Positions 1 through 8,746 of a stretch of 37,397 bases of DNA are shown here, piece by piece. Where the stretch lies: NCBI GenBank assembly GCA_017451645.1, contig JAFTNZ010000020.1, forward strand, positions 1-37,397, given 5' to 3'. The notes beneath the pieces are model-generated. The model saw nothing but the letters and a program-made list of their open reading frames with translations, was not told the DNA's origin and ran no database searches. Source of the DNA: Bacteroidaceae bacterium. GTDB taxonomy: Bacteria > Bacteroidota > Bacteroidia > Bacteroidales > Bacteroidaceae. The translations under genes were made by a program, and so were the position numbers. The first letter of the stretch is position 1. Every line of letters starts with the position of its first letter.

Positions 1-1
1 G

Positions 2-1222
2 TGTCTGACCTATCGGCAGGTGACGATGACCATCAAGCGTTACAGCATGGAGGGAGTGCCCTTTGGTTATTACGAACTGAATCCTTGCTGTCAGTTGACC
101 AAGGCGGCAATGCTGATGCAGGAGACGGATTTCAACACACTCAACGTGGCAACCCTCTTGATGGAGATGGAAGCCGAATGGGAGTTGCGCCAGGAGGAGA
201 TGAACTATTATGCCAAGCAACTGAGACTACGTAGCATGGAGGCTGCCGTGACGGATGACACCATTGATTTCACACTTTGGGACGAAAAGAAACTGGAGCA
301 GAAGGTCCCTGAATATGTGGCCAAGGATTATTCGTTGGATAAAATCATAAATCAGGTGTTGCGCCCCTGGAAAGCGGCCGTCAGCAAATGTTTTGAAAGA
401 GCAACGGAGCGCACGCTGAAAGAGGATGTGCAGAAAATGGCAGACTTAAGTTCTTCGAATCAGCAGAACGTGAATCGCTTCGTGGAGCAGATACTATGCC
501 CTTATCTGCAAGAGGAAGGTTTGCATGATGTGACAGTAAAATCCCACGGTAGCAAAATCACGTTGACCTATCAAGGCTGTCAGTGCAGTATGCGTGCAGG
601 ATACGGCATTGCTATAGTGTTCTGCCCCAATACGCACTATGAAGAGATTTCCATCACGTTGCGCGCCTACGATACCCCCATGAGTGTTATAGGTGCATAC
701 TTGAAGCAGATGCCGGTTCTCAATAACCGTGTGGATGATTGTCTGGTCAAGGTTATCAATCTATACGACAATCAGTTGCTCAAAAATGAGGAATATTCCA
801 ATGCGGTGCAGTACTTGAACATGTTGATTGCGGAACATGCAGGCAAACCAGTGGCACGCTTGCTGAAATATATGCGATTGAACATTGAACCATTGCTTTC
901 AAGAAGTTCCCGTTACAATTTATCAATCCCCTCAATTAAGGTGACAGGGGATACTACCTTCAGCTATATTGAGAAGAATGTATATATGGGATGGAATACT
1001 CCCGCACAGGATGTGCTCCGCGAGCGATGGGTTGATGCCGAGGGCAGAACGGTCTATGCGGCAGACCCATCAACCACAGATGCGGAGGCGTGGAAAGAGG
1101 AACATAAGGGGCTGCCTTTTATTGAGAAATGGAGTATGCCTTTAGAAGATTTCGTGGAGCATTACAGTCCTGGCTCTGCCACAATAATATCCTCTTCCGA
1201 TTTTATTGAAGAAAAATTGTAA
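2..1222 (+). CDS. Hypothetical protein of the MoxR/VWA cassette, 5' end outside window
   Basis: I do not recognise the family. The frame is open from base 2 with no upstream stop, so the gene is probably cut by the window edge; the first internal starts are GTG at 20 and ATG at 26. About 400 residues are visible, soluble, without signal peptide or membrane segment. The N-terminal third is rich in Glu, Lys and Leu and probably helical. The middle (about residues 150-240) alternates short hydrophobic strands. It ends 18 bp before the MoxR-type ATPase on the same strand, so it is very likely co-transcribed with the ATPase and VWA genes and may be a substrate or adaptor of that pair. That role is inferred from position only. 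Confidence 0.75.
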   Translation, partial: CLTYRQVTMTIKRYSMEGVPFGYYELNPCCQLTKAAMLMQETDFNTLNVATLLMEMEAEWELRQEEMNYYAKQLRLRSMEAAVTDDTIDFTLWDEKKLEQKVPEYVAKDYSLDKIINQVLRPWKAAVSKCFERATERTLKEDVQKMADLSSSNQQNVNRFVEQILCPYLQEEGLHDVTVKSHGSKITLTYQGCQCSMRAGYGIAIVFCPNTHYEEISITLRAYDTPMSVIGAYLKQMPVLNNRVDDCLVKVINLYDNQLLKNEEYSNAVQYLNMLIAEHAGKPVARLLKYMRLNIEPLLSRSSRYNLSIPSIKVTGDTTFSYIEKNVYMGWNTPAQDVLRERWVDAEGRTVYAADPSTTDAEAWKEEHKGLPFIEKWSMPLEDFVEHYSPGSATIISSSDFIEEKL

Positions 1223-1240
1223 AATAACAATATAGCACTT

Positions 1241-2305
1241 ATGGCAATAGCAATAAACAGTAAAGAGTTGGAGACCCTGTTGGAGGTGACTCCCTCATGG
1301 CAAAATATTATGCTGACGGGTCGGCACGGCATTGGTAAGTCGCAGATCCTGACAAACTATTTTGAGGCGAAGGGCATGCGCGTCGTAGCGCTGTTCCTCG
1401 GTCAGATGAGTGACCCCGGCGATTTGTTAGGACTTCCCACCAAGGACGAAGCAACGGGAAAGACCACCTTCATGCCTCCTTATTGGTTCCCTGTGGACGG
1501 ACAACCTGTCGTACTTTTCCTCGACGAACTCAATCGTGCACGCCCAGAAATCTTGCAGACGGTGATGGATCTTGTGCTCAACCGCAAACTTGCCGGACGT
1601 CTCTTGCCCGAGGGAAGTCGCATCATCTCGGCATGTAACGATGGCGATGAGTATCAACTCACCGACCTTGACCCTGCACTGGTGTCGCGCTTCAATATCT
1701 ATACCTTCCGTCCTACGGTAGAGGAATGGTTGTTGTGGGCAACACGCAAGGGACTGGACGAGCGCGTCACAGCCTTCATCCAAGCAAACCCCGAATTGCT
1801 CGACCGTAGTGGTGACACCAAGGAGGAACAGGGCCTTGAGAAAGACCCTGACCGCCGCGCTTGGGAAAAGGTGGCACGCGTGATGGAGAACATTTCCGAC
1901 CCGAAACAGGTGCACCAGAAGATTGTGGCTGGCATCGTGGGTGTGCAGGCAGCAGCCAAATTGTTCCTCTCTCTGCAGAAGGGACTCCTCACACCACAGG
2001 AACTGCTTGCCGACTTCAAGCGCGCCAAGCAGCAGTTAGACAAGTACCAGTTGCACCAGTTGTCATTGGTAAACGACACCCTCTGCCGCTTCTTCGAAAC
2101 CGACCAGATTGAAACGATGGAGCGCACACTGGTGCGTGAAAACCTCAAGGCCTATCACGACTACCTGGCCAAGAATCATCGCGAGGCCTATGCCCACTTT
2201 GTATCGCTTGTCGATGGCACGGGTTACAAGCGTATGCTGCTGTTCATCAACAAGGAACTGCCCAAGACCTACAAACAGATAATAGAGTTCATCCAGTCGT
2301 TATGA
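1241..2305 (+). CDS. MoxR-family AAA+ ATPase
   Basis: A 354-residue AAA+ ATPase of the MoxR/RavA type. Walker A is GRHGIGKS at residues 27-34, Walker B is VVLFLDELNR at 90-99, sensor 1 is the SACND stretch near residue 130, and a candidate arginine finger is in VSRF at 148-151. The C-terminal half is helical and not recognised. MoxR ATPases usually work as chaperone-like remodellers with a VWA-domain partner encoded next door, as RavA does with ViaA. The next gene is such a partner, and the two overlap by ATGA, implying translational coupling. Family assignment is firm; the client of the pair is unknown. Confidence 0.93.
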   Translation: MAIAINSKELETLLEVTPSWQNIMLTGRHGIGKSQILTNYFEAKGMRVVALFLGQMSDPGDLLGLPTKDEATGKTTFMPPYWFPVDGQPVVLFLDELNRARPEILQTVMDLVLNRKLAGRLLPEGSRIISACNDGDEYQLTDLDPALVSRFNIYTFRPTVEEWLLWATRKGLDERVTAFIQANPELLDRSGDTKEEQGLEKDPDRRAWEKVARVMENISDPKQVHQKIVAGIVGVQAAAKLFLSLQKGLLTPQELLADFKRAKQQLDKYQLHQLSLVNDTLCRFFETDQIETMERTLVRENLKAYHDYLAKNHREAYAHFVSLVDGTGYKRMLLFINKELPKTYKQIIEFIQSL

Positions 2306-3585
2306 GTGCTTTAGAACGCATACAGCAGGAGGTGGAGCAGTGGTTCTTGACAGAACCGTTGCTCTTCACCGTCTATTGTTCGCACCGGTTGACCATCAAT
2401 CCCAACATGCAGTGCCCCCTGCGCTCAGGGCAAGGACGCATCGAATACAATCCACCACTGGTTGACCAGTTGAGCAATACGCAACTCAAGGCAATGCTCA
2501 CCGTGGAGATGGTTCGCATCCTGCTGAAGCACCCCTATTCGCGCCAACCATCGGGATGCTCAGGCATTGCGCTGAAGATGGCGAGCGATATGGTCATTTC
2601 GCCTGCCTACAACATGGCATGGGCAGGACTTGCGCATCCCGATAACTTTGGATTACCCGTGGGGCAACACTTTGAGTGGTATGCCCACCGATTGAGTTTG
2701 ATGGATATCTCTCTCGAGGAAGGAACGTCTGATGAGGCAAGCGATACGGATAATGCAGATGGGGCTACTCAAACCGCAAATGGCAAGCAGATGGATACGG
2801 GAAACACGGAGGATTCCGGTCAAGACGAGAATCCGTCCACCGATGGTCAGGACCCCGAGCAGACATCAACAAACGATGCAAATAGGCAAAAAGATGGCGA
2901 TGCATCGCAAGACTACACTTCGTTGTGGGAGGAAGATGTCTTCATGAACCAGGAACTTACGAACATCATCAACGGCACCACGCATTGGGGAAGTCTGCCG
3001 GGAAACATGGTGCAACTTATTCAAAAAGCAACAGAGGGCAAGATTGACTATCGCAACGCTTTGCGTGCCTTCCGCACATCTATTCTCTCGCAGAAGCGCC
3101 ACCTCACCCGCATGCGCCCCAGCCGTCGTTTCGGTTTCGACCAAATGGGCAGTCGGTATGAATTTACCACACGCCTGCTGGTAGCCATTGACACCAGCGG
3201 TTCTGTAGGTTCAAACGGCTTGGCGCGTTTCTTCCGCATCATCACCACCTTCTTTAAATATGGCATTCAGGAGATTGACGTGCTGATGTTCGATACCATG
3301 GTGCAAGGCAAACTGATGACGCTGACAGAGGCGAAGAAGAACAAGCAGACATTTGAGGTAGAGGGACGTGGTGGCACCGATTTCCAAGTGCCCATTGACT
3401 ATGTGACAGCGCATCCCGATTACGATGCTCTCATCATACTGACCGATGGCGAAGCCCCCATGCCGAAGGTCCCAGCCTTGCTTCGTACCAAGATTCTTTG
3501 GGTGATAGACAATGCCGAATACTTCTACAAACGTCATTACGAAGCCTTTCGCAAGACAGGGCGCGTATGCTGGATGGAATTATAA
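2302..3585 (+). CDS. DUF2201-like / VWA domain protein, partner of the MoxR ATPase
   Basis: A 427-residue protein. Residues 1-125 resemble the putative metallopeptidase domain of DUF2201 proteins, but the zinc-binding HExxH position reads VEMVR (68-72): Glu69 stays, both His are gone, and His77 is kept. A very acidic, low-complexity linker covers about 138-212. The C-terminal third is a VWA domain with an intact metal-binding (MIDAS) set: DTSGS at 297-301, Thr359 in the GGTDF motif, and TDG at 381-383. It overlaps the ATPase gene by 4 bp. Known MoxR/VWA pairs use the VWA protein as adaptor or substrate receptor, so I infer an adaptor with a dead peptidase-like head. Confidence 0.9.
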   Translation: MSALERIQQEVEQWFLTEPLLFTVYCSHRLTINPNMQCPLRSGQGRIEYNPPLVDQLSNTQLKAMLTVEMVRILLKHPYSRQPSGCSGIALKMASDMVISPAYNMAWAGLAHPDNFGLPVGQHFEWYAHRLSLMDISLEEGTSDEASDTDNADGATQTANGKQMDTGNTEDSGQDENPSTDGQDPEQTSTNDANRQKDGDASQDYTSLWEEDVFMNQELTNIINGTTHWGSLPGNMVQLIQKATEGKIDYRNALRAFRTSILSQKRHLTRMRPSRRFGFDQMGSRYEFTTRLLVAIDTSGSVGSNGLARFFRIITTFFKYGIQEIDVLMFDTMVQGKLMTLTEAKKNKQTFEVEGRGGTDFQVPIDYVTAHPDYDALIILTDGEAPMPKVPALLRTKILWVIDNAEYFYKRHYEAFRKTGRVCWMEL

Positions 3586-3605
3586 TATAAAAATACCTCT
3601 TTTTT

Positions 3606-3636
3606 TTGATTTTTTCTCTTTGCGTTTCTATATTAT
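3606..3636 (+). promoter_or_regulatory. Cassette promoter P1
   Basis: TTG at 3606-3608, 20 bp spacer, TATATTAT at 3629-3636. The spacer is T-rich and ends in GTTTC directly before TATATT, as in the promoters at 7478 and 8682. It lies 30 bp before the ATG at 3666 and fits the Bacteroidetes TTG-N20-TAnnTT form. Confidence 0.65.
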
Positions 3637-3665
3637 GGTATAATGAATAAAAAAGAAAGATATTT

Positions 3666-4292
3666 ATGGTATTAAAAATCAGAAAAAGACCTCAGCCTTA
3701 CACTTTGGCTGAGATTATAGATTGTGATTATCCTGAACAGTGGAGCAAGGCGCAGACTCTCTCCAACCGTCTTGCCGAATTGCAAGAGAGGATAAATTCC
3801 ACCTCTTCAATCCTGCATCAGCAGTTGCCTGCCGATGTAAAGCAATTGCAGGCGCTCGATACACAGATGGCCTTGCAGAACTATATCCTTGCTCGTTCGC
3901 TATATTCCTTTGCGGAAAAAGTGTTTATGCTTCTTGATAAGCAGTGCGCAGAACTCGCCAAGGCGCTAAATGACTACGATAGATATGCCGAGGAAGATGC
4001 TCTTGCAAAAGTGGAACGTACGCTTGAAATCCTTGCTAACGCTCCACTTGAAGACATCGCCTCAGACTCGCTAACAGGTTTACTACGATTGAATCGTGTG
4101 ACTTACGAATTTGAATATCGTTTGGATTTTCCCGTAGTTGGTAATTGGACCTTCCATGATATCATGGGGGCTGTTGCCAATTCGGGATTATGCCATGAAG
4201 ACATATTACGAGTTGCAATAAACGATACACCTCCCACTCACACATCAGTTGGCAAGTTGCTCGATGATGATACGATGCAGAGGGTGTATTGA
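3666..4292 (+). CDS. Hypothetical helical protein of the cassette
   Basis: 208 residues, family not recognised. Residues about 25-130 look like long amphipathic helices with many Leu, Gln, Ala and Glu, compatible with a coiled-coil or helical bundle; the C-terminal 70 residues are mixed. There is no signal peptide, membrane segment or catalytic motif. The start at ATG 3666 lies 30 bp after promoter P1, so it begins a new transcription unit 80 bp after the VWA gene. The mcrB gene begins 39 bp after its stop with no terminator between, so mcrBC may be read from P1. The same promoter architecture before the 7542 and 8747 genes argues that it belongs to the cassette rather than to McrBC. Confidence 0.75.
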   Translation: MVLKIRKRPQPYTLAEIIDCDYPEQWSKAQTLSNRLAELQERINSTSSILHQQLPADVKQLQALDTQMALQNYILARSLYSFAEKVFMLLDKQCAELAKALNDYDRYAEEDALAKVERTLEILANAPLEDIASDSLTGLLRLNRVTYEFEYRLDFPVVGNWTFHDIMGAVANSGLCHEDILRVAINDTPPTHTSVGKLLDDDTMQRVY

Positions 4293-4331
4293 GCAGTATC
4301 ATTTGATTGATAATAAAAAATAAAATATAAT

Positions 4332-6005
4332 ATGAATAACTTTGAATACACATTATTTGATAATTTCCTTGAATGTTTTATAAAAGGAGAACACAAATCT
4401 TTTGTTCAAAAGGATCCAACAGTTACTGATGTTTTGATAAAAGAATCCATAGACAATTTATATGCTATATTTGTGGAAGCCATACAAAAGGGTGAAAAGA
4501 ATAAAGATAAAGACAAGCCTTTTGCAGAGGTTGTAGAAAAAGTAAAACCAGAAGACATGGATGCTTTGAACCATGCCATATGGCTGTGGGGATATCCTAA
4601 TAATCGTAAACCTCAGTGGGAGTGCAAGAAAAACGATGAAAAAGACAAATATAAACCAATGTACTCAGGCTATGTTGCCGGAGCAGGCTCTGGATACGTA
4701 CAATACAAAGTGAAAGGTATTCGTTTTATTTTGTATATTCTTTCACAAATATTTGATAAAGAAAATGTAGATTCAGCTAAAGATGAAATCATTATAAATT
4801 GTAAGAAAGATACCTATGACGATCAACGAAAAGAGAATCTTCCTGATGGAGTAAAAAACCTACTTCTCCATTTATGTAATAAAGATTACTACGAACCTAT
4901 TGCAGCTACGGCTGATAAAAAGAAAATTGTAAAAGCATTTGGTGAAGATACCCAGAATACAGATTTGGATAATGTTATAAAGCTAATCCGCGAAAATAAT
5001 GAAATAGTACAGAAAGTTCTAAAAGGTACATCATTATCTTTTTACGATAATTCCTTGCCTTTACTTTGGAAAGGTGAAAGTAATGGTGATTCATTATCTC
5101 GTATTCAGTTGTTGGAATACAAGAAAGCTATGGTGCTCTATGGACCTCCAGGTACCGGGAAAACACACACAGCAATGGAACTTGCCAAGGAACTTTTGCT
5201 GCGTGAATCGCTGCGCAACAATAAAATAGATATGATTGAATCCATTCTTAACGTAAAAACACTTAAAGATTTAGATTCTGTTTACTATTTACAGTTGCAT
5301 ATCAATTACAATTACGAGGATTTTATTGCAGGCCAAAGTATTGAGAATGGTAATGTCAAAATCCAAAAGGGCTTCATTTTTGACATTATAGAGAAGGCTA
5401 AGGAGAATTCTACTATGCCTTATATCGTCATACTTGACGAAATGAATCGTGTAGATGTCTCTCGTGTTTTTGGCGAATTGTTTACAGCTATTGAGAAACG
5501 TGAACAAGATGTTTATCTTACGCTTCCAGACACAGAAGATGCTTCGTCCCGTTTAGTTCTTAATATTCCTGAAAATGTCTATTTTATCGGTACAATGAAC
5601 GAGATTGATTTCTCTTTGGAACAAATAGACTTTGCGTTGCGTCGCCGATTTATATGGGAACTTGTTGATTACAATGAAGATGCTTTGGAGAAGATAATCG
5701 ACGATAGGACAGAAGGCGACGCTATTGATATATCTGATTTCTTGAATAGTTGCACCGAAGTGAACAAGTATATCGCAAATAAACTCGGAAAGGAATACCA
5801 TATAGGACATGCTTTCTTTGCTGAAATTGGCAACATCTATAAAGAACTGAAGGAAAATAAGGTTTCGGGAAATATTTGGAATCAAGCGAAAAAAGTATTG
5901 TGGCAAATAAGTCTCCAGCCTACAATCGAGGCTTATTGTGGCTCTATGGATAAAGATGAGAAGAGGAAGTTTGTAGATGATTGTAAAAGTAGATATGAAA
6001 AGTAA
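4332..6005 (+). CDS. mcrB: McrB-like GTP-binding restriction subunit
   Basis: 557 residues, the AAA+ motor of a type IV McrBC restriction system, which uses GTP to translocate and loads the McrC nuclease on modified DNA. GPPGTGKT (271-278) is Walker A, YIVILDEMNR (about 364-373) is Walker B, and GTMNEID (420-426) fits the McrB signature NxxD that replaces sensor 1. FALRRRF follows. The N-terminal 240 residues, where McrB proteins carry the modified-base reader, are Lys/Asp rich and not recognised, so target specificity cannot be given. The gene is AT-richer than the flanking cassette genes. mcrC follows after 12 bp. The assignment rests on motifs and gene order. Confidence 0.93.
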   Translation: MNNFEYTLFDNFLECFIKGEHKSFVQKDPTVTDVLIKESIDNLYAIFVEAIQKGEKNKDKDKPFAEVVEKVKPEDMDALNHAIWLWGYPNNRKPQWECKKNDEKDKYKPMYSGYVAGAGSGYVQYKVKGIRFILYILSQIFDKENVDSAKDEIIINCKKDTYDDQRKENLPDGVKNLLLHLCNKDYYEPIAATADKKKIVKAFGEDTQNTDLDNVIKLIRENNEIVQKVLKGTSLSFYDNSLPLLWKGESNGDSLSRIQLLEYKKAMVLYGPPGTGKTHTAMELAKELLLRESLRNNKIDMIESILNVKTLKDLDSVYYLQLHINYNYEDFIAGQSIENGNVKIQKGFIFDIIEKAKENSTMPYIVILDEMNRVDVSRVFGELFTAIEKREQDVYLTLPDTEDASSRLVLNIPENVYFIGTMNEIDFSLEQIDFALRRRFIWELVDYNEDALEKIIDDRTEGDAIDISDFLNSCTEVNKYIANKLGKEYHIGHAFFAEIGNIYKELKENKVSGNIWNQAKKVLWQISLQPTIEAYCGSMDKDEKRKFVDDCKSRYEK

Positions 6006-6017
6006 GTAATAGGATCT

Positions 6018-7423
6018 ATGGCAAAACATCTTATAGCCAAAGACTGCATGCCCTTTTATGCAAAGGGGGTGGAGCTGACAGCTAATGCCATTGGCATGAA
6101 TATTAAGGCTGACGCATTGGCGAAACTGAATGATGCAGAGTTTTTTGTGCCTATTGGAAATCATTATAATAATGATTCTGATAGTAAGATAGCTTATAGC
6201 CCCTATGAAAACAGACCATTTACATTTGTTGATGGAAGTTCTTCTCGTGTTTGGCAAGCAGGAAGATACATTGGTGAGGCTGTAATAGAAGACACTAAGG
6301 TAACGATTGTTCCTCGTTTTGGTGAACGATGTCTCTTGGCAATGCTTGATGAAGTATGCCATTTTAAGTTTGTTCCGAGTGACAGTAAACAAGGGAAAGG
6401 AAAGGATTGGAATGAAATCGTAAAACATATTCTCCGTTATTTATGGATTCAGAAATTTGCTTATGCTGATAAATATGGTTTGCCACTACTATCAAGCATC
6501 GGCAACAAGGTTTGCAGATACGAGGGCATCTAAATGCACGAAAAACCATTGTCCCATATAAAACCAAGAGGGAGGTTGTTTCTGAATATAGGGAAAAAGA
6601 ACTTGATGATTGTATCTGTAAGATAGTATATTCTGCATACAATATCTTGTCCAAGGGGGGTGTTAGCCAGTCAATCATACCTCCACAGATACAAGATTCG
6701 TTGAATGCACTTTATTCTCGTTATCATGGACGACTTTGCTCAGTGGATGATAGTGAATATAAATCTATCAAGTACAAACGGATTTATCAAAGTTGGAAAC
6801 CGCTCACGGATTTTTCATGGCAAATAATAAAACAGCAGGCAATAGGCTTAACCAATGCAGTGGAGCAAACAGGAAATAGCCTTTTTCTTGATATGGCTGA
6901 AATATGGGAATCCTTTCTACGAAAGAGCCTTGGCAAAGTATTGGGGTTGGAAGAGTTCGGGAGTTGGCAAGTGATTCCCCAATTTGATTGTGAAATTTCT
7001 GTTTACGAGAACCAATTTTATGGCCGCAAATTAATCCCAGATCTTCTCTTTTATCGAATGTATAATGGGAAAACGCAATATATTGTGCTTGATGCCAAAT
7101 ACAAGAGAATGAGAGGTAGAAAGGATGATCTTGATAGAGGGGACTTTTATCAGATACATAGCTACATTCAGTATTATTCGGGATTGAAAGATTCTGAAGT
7201 CATATTAGGTGGTTTATTGTATCCTTTAGAGTCAGATTCCATGGATAAATCTGATTGGTATTCAGAAACTCTTTTTGGCTTATCGCAAGGAGATAGTAAA
7301 TTTATTGTTGATGGGATTTGTTTGGATGACATACCAGATGATATTCAAGAGACAAAAGATGTTTCTGAAATCTTGCATCACAAAATCATGAAGATGGTGA
7401 AGACATGGAATGTTATTGATTAA
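6018..7423 (+). pseudogene. mcrC: McrC-like nuclease subunit, split by a one-base frameshift
   Basis: Two overlapping frames together make one McrC. The first (6018-6533) encodes the N-terminal region and stops at TAA 6531-6533. The second is open from about 6512 to 7423 and begins with QIRGHLNARKTI, the conserved RG-rich segment of McrC. It continues to a PD-(D/E)xK nuclease core: IPD with Asp codon 7040-7042, and LDAKYK with Asp at 7091-7093 and Lys at 7097-7099. Adding one T to the TTT at 6511-6513 would join the frames. The TTG at 6512 is therefore unlikely to be a real start. Either mcrC is recently inactivated, or this is an assembly error or an unusual -1 shift; I see no classical slippery heptamer. 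Confidence 0.85.
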
Positions 7424-7477
7424 TTTAAAGTAATTAAGAACAATTTTTGCAATAAGTTCAAAAAGTCGCCCTTTTCA

Positions 7478-7508
7478 TTGAATTTTTTCCTCATTGTTTC
7501 TATATTGT
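7478..7508 (+). promoter_or_regulatory. Cassette promoter P2
   Basis: TTG 7478-7480, 20 bp spacer, TATATTGT 7501-7508. The spacer matches that of P3 at most positions, and AAAAAGT stands 11 bp before TTG in both. The leader contains TAATTAATGAAC, nearly repeated after P3. Confidence 0.7.
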
Positions 7509-7541
7509 AACTACAACATAATTAATGAACGTATAACAATT

Positions 7542-7880
7542 ATGGTACAATCCGACCTTTATATACATGGACCCCAGGCGCAGCGCCATGCCATCGTGCA
7601 AATGTTGATGGGGATTGCCCAACGCATAGGCATAGACACTTCCGACGAGAGTGCGCTGAACATACCCATCGGGATGGTGATGGAAGTGCTCATTGGCGAC
7701 TCTATGCACACAGGTTCGCTCGTCGGAATCAACACTGAGGACCCCGAGTGTGTAGTCATGCGGGTAGCGATGCCCGATGCTCCCTCGCTGATGACTCTCT
7801 ATGATGCCTTGAATCAATGTTACAACGACATAGAGATAGAGGTTGACGAGGATGTGGAGAATGTACCTTGGCCGTACTGA
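7542..7880 (+). CDS. Small hypothetical protein of the cassette
   Basis: 112 residues from ATG 7542. The in-frame TTG at 7494 lies inside promoter P2, so I reject it. The family is not recognised. The sequence is compact and soluble, with a probable alpha/beta fold and a strongly acidic C-terminal tail (about residues 98-108). It is the first gene after P2; the next gene starts 37 bp after its stop and is probably in the same unit. Confidence 0.75.
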   Translation: MVQSDLYIHGPQAQRHAIVQMLMGIAQRIGIDTSDESALNIPIGMVMEVLIGDSMHTGSLVGINTEDPECVVMRVAMPDAPSLMTLYDALNQCYNDIEIEVDEDVENVPWPY

Positions 7881-7917
7881 AATCATTAGAACAATCACAA
7901 TTGCTAAATGTATAGAT

Positions 7918-8640
7918 ATGGAAACTAAAGATTCTACTATAAAAGTATGCGAAGGTCTGTTCTCTACCTCCATCTATGAAATGGATGTGTGGACTTTACC
8001 CACCGACAATGAGGACAGCGAGGAAGATTACATGTGGCAACTGGAGAACGAAGGACATATGGACTGTGGCCTTCGACGTGAACTGACAGGGCTGTTCCGA
8101 ACAAAGGAACGGGCGCTGGAAGACCTTGATAAGACCCTCGATAACCGAGATGGCAACCGAAATATATATTGCACTTTCATCCGTGAAAGAACTCTCAACT
8201 GTATGATGCTACCGGGCGAGTATTTGAAAGAGTGGACCTACAAGTATTGTTATTTGTACGATGAGTCTATTGTACGAAACTTTGCAGAGAGGGAGAACCC
8301 TTTCATGGGCCGTCCACAAGAGATGATCCACTTCAAGCGGGGCGATATTGTGATGATTCCCGACGACTATGCCGGTCATTGGGGTATCGTATGGGGAACA
8401 CCAATGACACCGGAGCAATACGAGAAGATGAATGAACGCATCAACCAAGGGCATGACGGTGATACAATGGCAAGGATGTGGCGATTAGACTGGAGCGATG
8501 ACAATTATACTATATTGATTAATGCCGATGGTGACCATGAGCACATCCTTGCCCATCATGTGCTGCCCCACGATGGTCGTATCCCCAACTTTGTACGTAA
8601 GACGCTTATGGAAGGGCTTCGCAGGGCGGAGGAGGGATAA
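7918..8640 (+). CDS. Hypothetical protein of the cassette, possible small beta-barrel middle domain
   Basis: 240 residues from ATG 7918. The frame is open upstream to 7843, but that part overlaps the previous gene. Not assigned to a family. Around residues 135-160 there is FKRGDIVMIPDDYAGHWG, a pattern like the first strands of an SH3- or KOW-like barrel; after it come many Asp, His and Trp residues. No signal peptide or membrane segment. Second gene of the P2 unit, followed by P3. Function unknown; the barrel idea is pattern-based only. Confidence 0.75.
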   Translation: METKDSTIKVCEGLFSTSIYEMDVWTLPTDNEDSEEDYMWQLENEGHMDCGLRRELTGLFRTKERALEDLDKTLDNRDGNRNIYCTFIRERTLNCMMLPGEYLKEWTYKYCYLYDESIVRNFAERENPFMGRPQEMIHFKRGDIVMIPDDYAGHWGIVWGTPMTPEQYEKMNERINQGHDGDTMARMWRLDWSDDNYTILINADGDHEHILAHHVLPHDGRIPNFVRKTLMEGLRRAEEG

Positions 8641-8681
8641 GTTGATGGAGATGGCCAAGTGAGAAAAAGTAGAACTAATTT

Positions 8682-8712
8682 TTGAATTTTTCTCCCAATG
8701 TTTCTATATTGA
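8682..8712 (+). promoter_or_regulatory. Cassette promoter P3
   Basis: TTG 8682-8684, 20 bp spacer, TATATTGA 8705-8712. It shares AAAAAGT upstream, the TTTTTCTC and TGTTTC spacer, and TAATTAATAAAC in the leader with P2. It serves the gene at 8747. Confidence 0.7.
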
Positions 8713-8746
8713 CAATACGAAGTATAATTAATAAACTCGCGATGTT

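Noticed and set aside
6512-7423. Separate gene starting at TTG 6512
   Set aside because: Its first residues are in the middle of a conserved McrC segment; it is the second half of a frameshifted mcrC.
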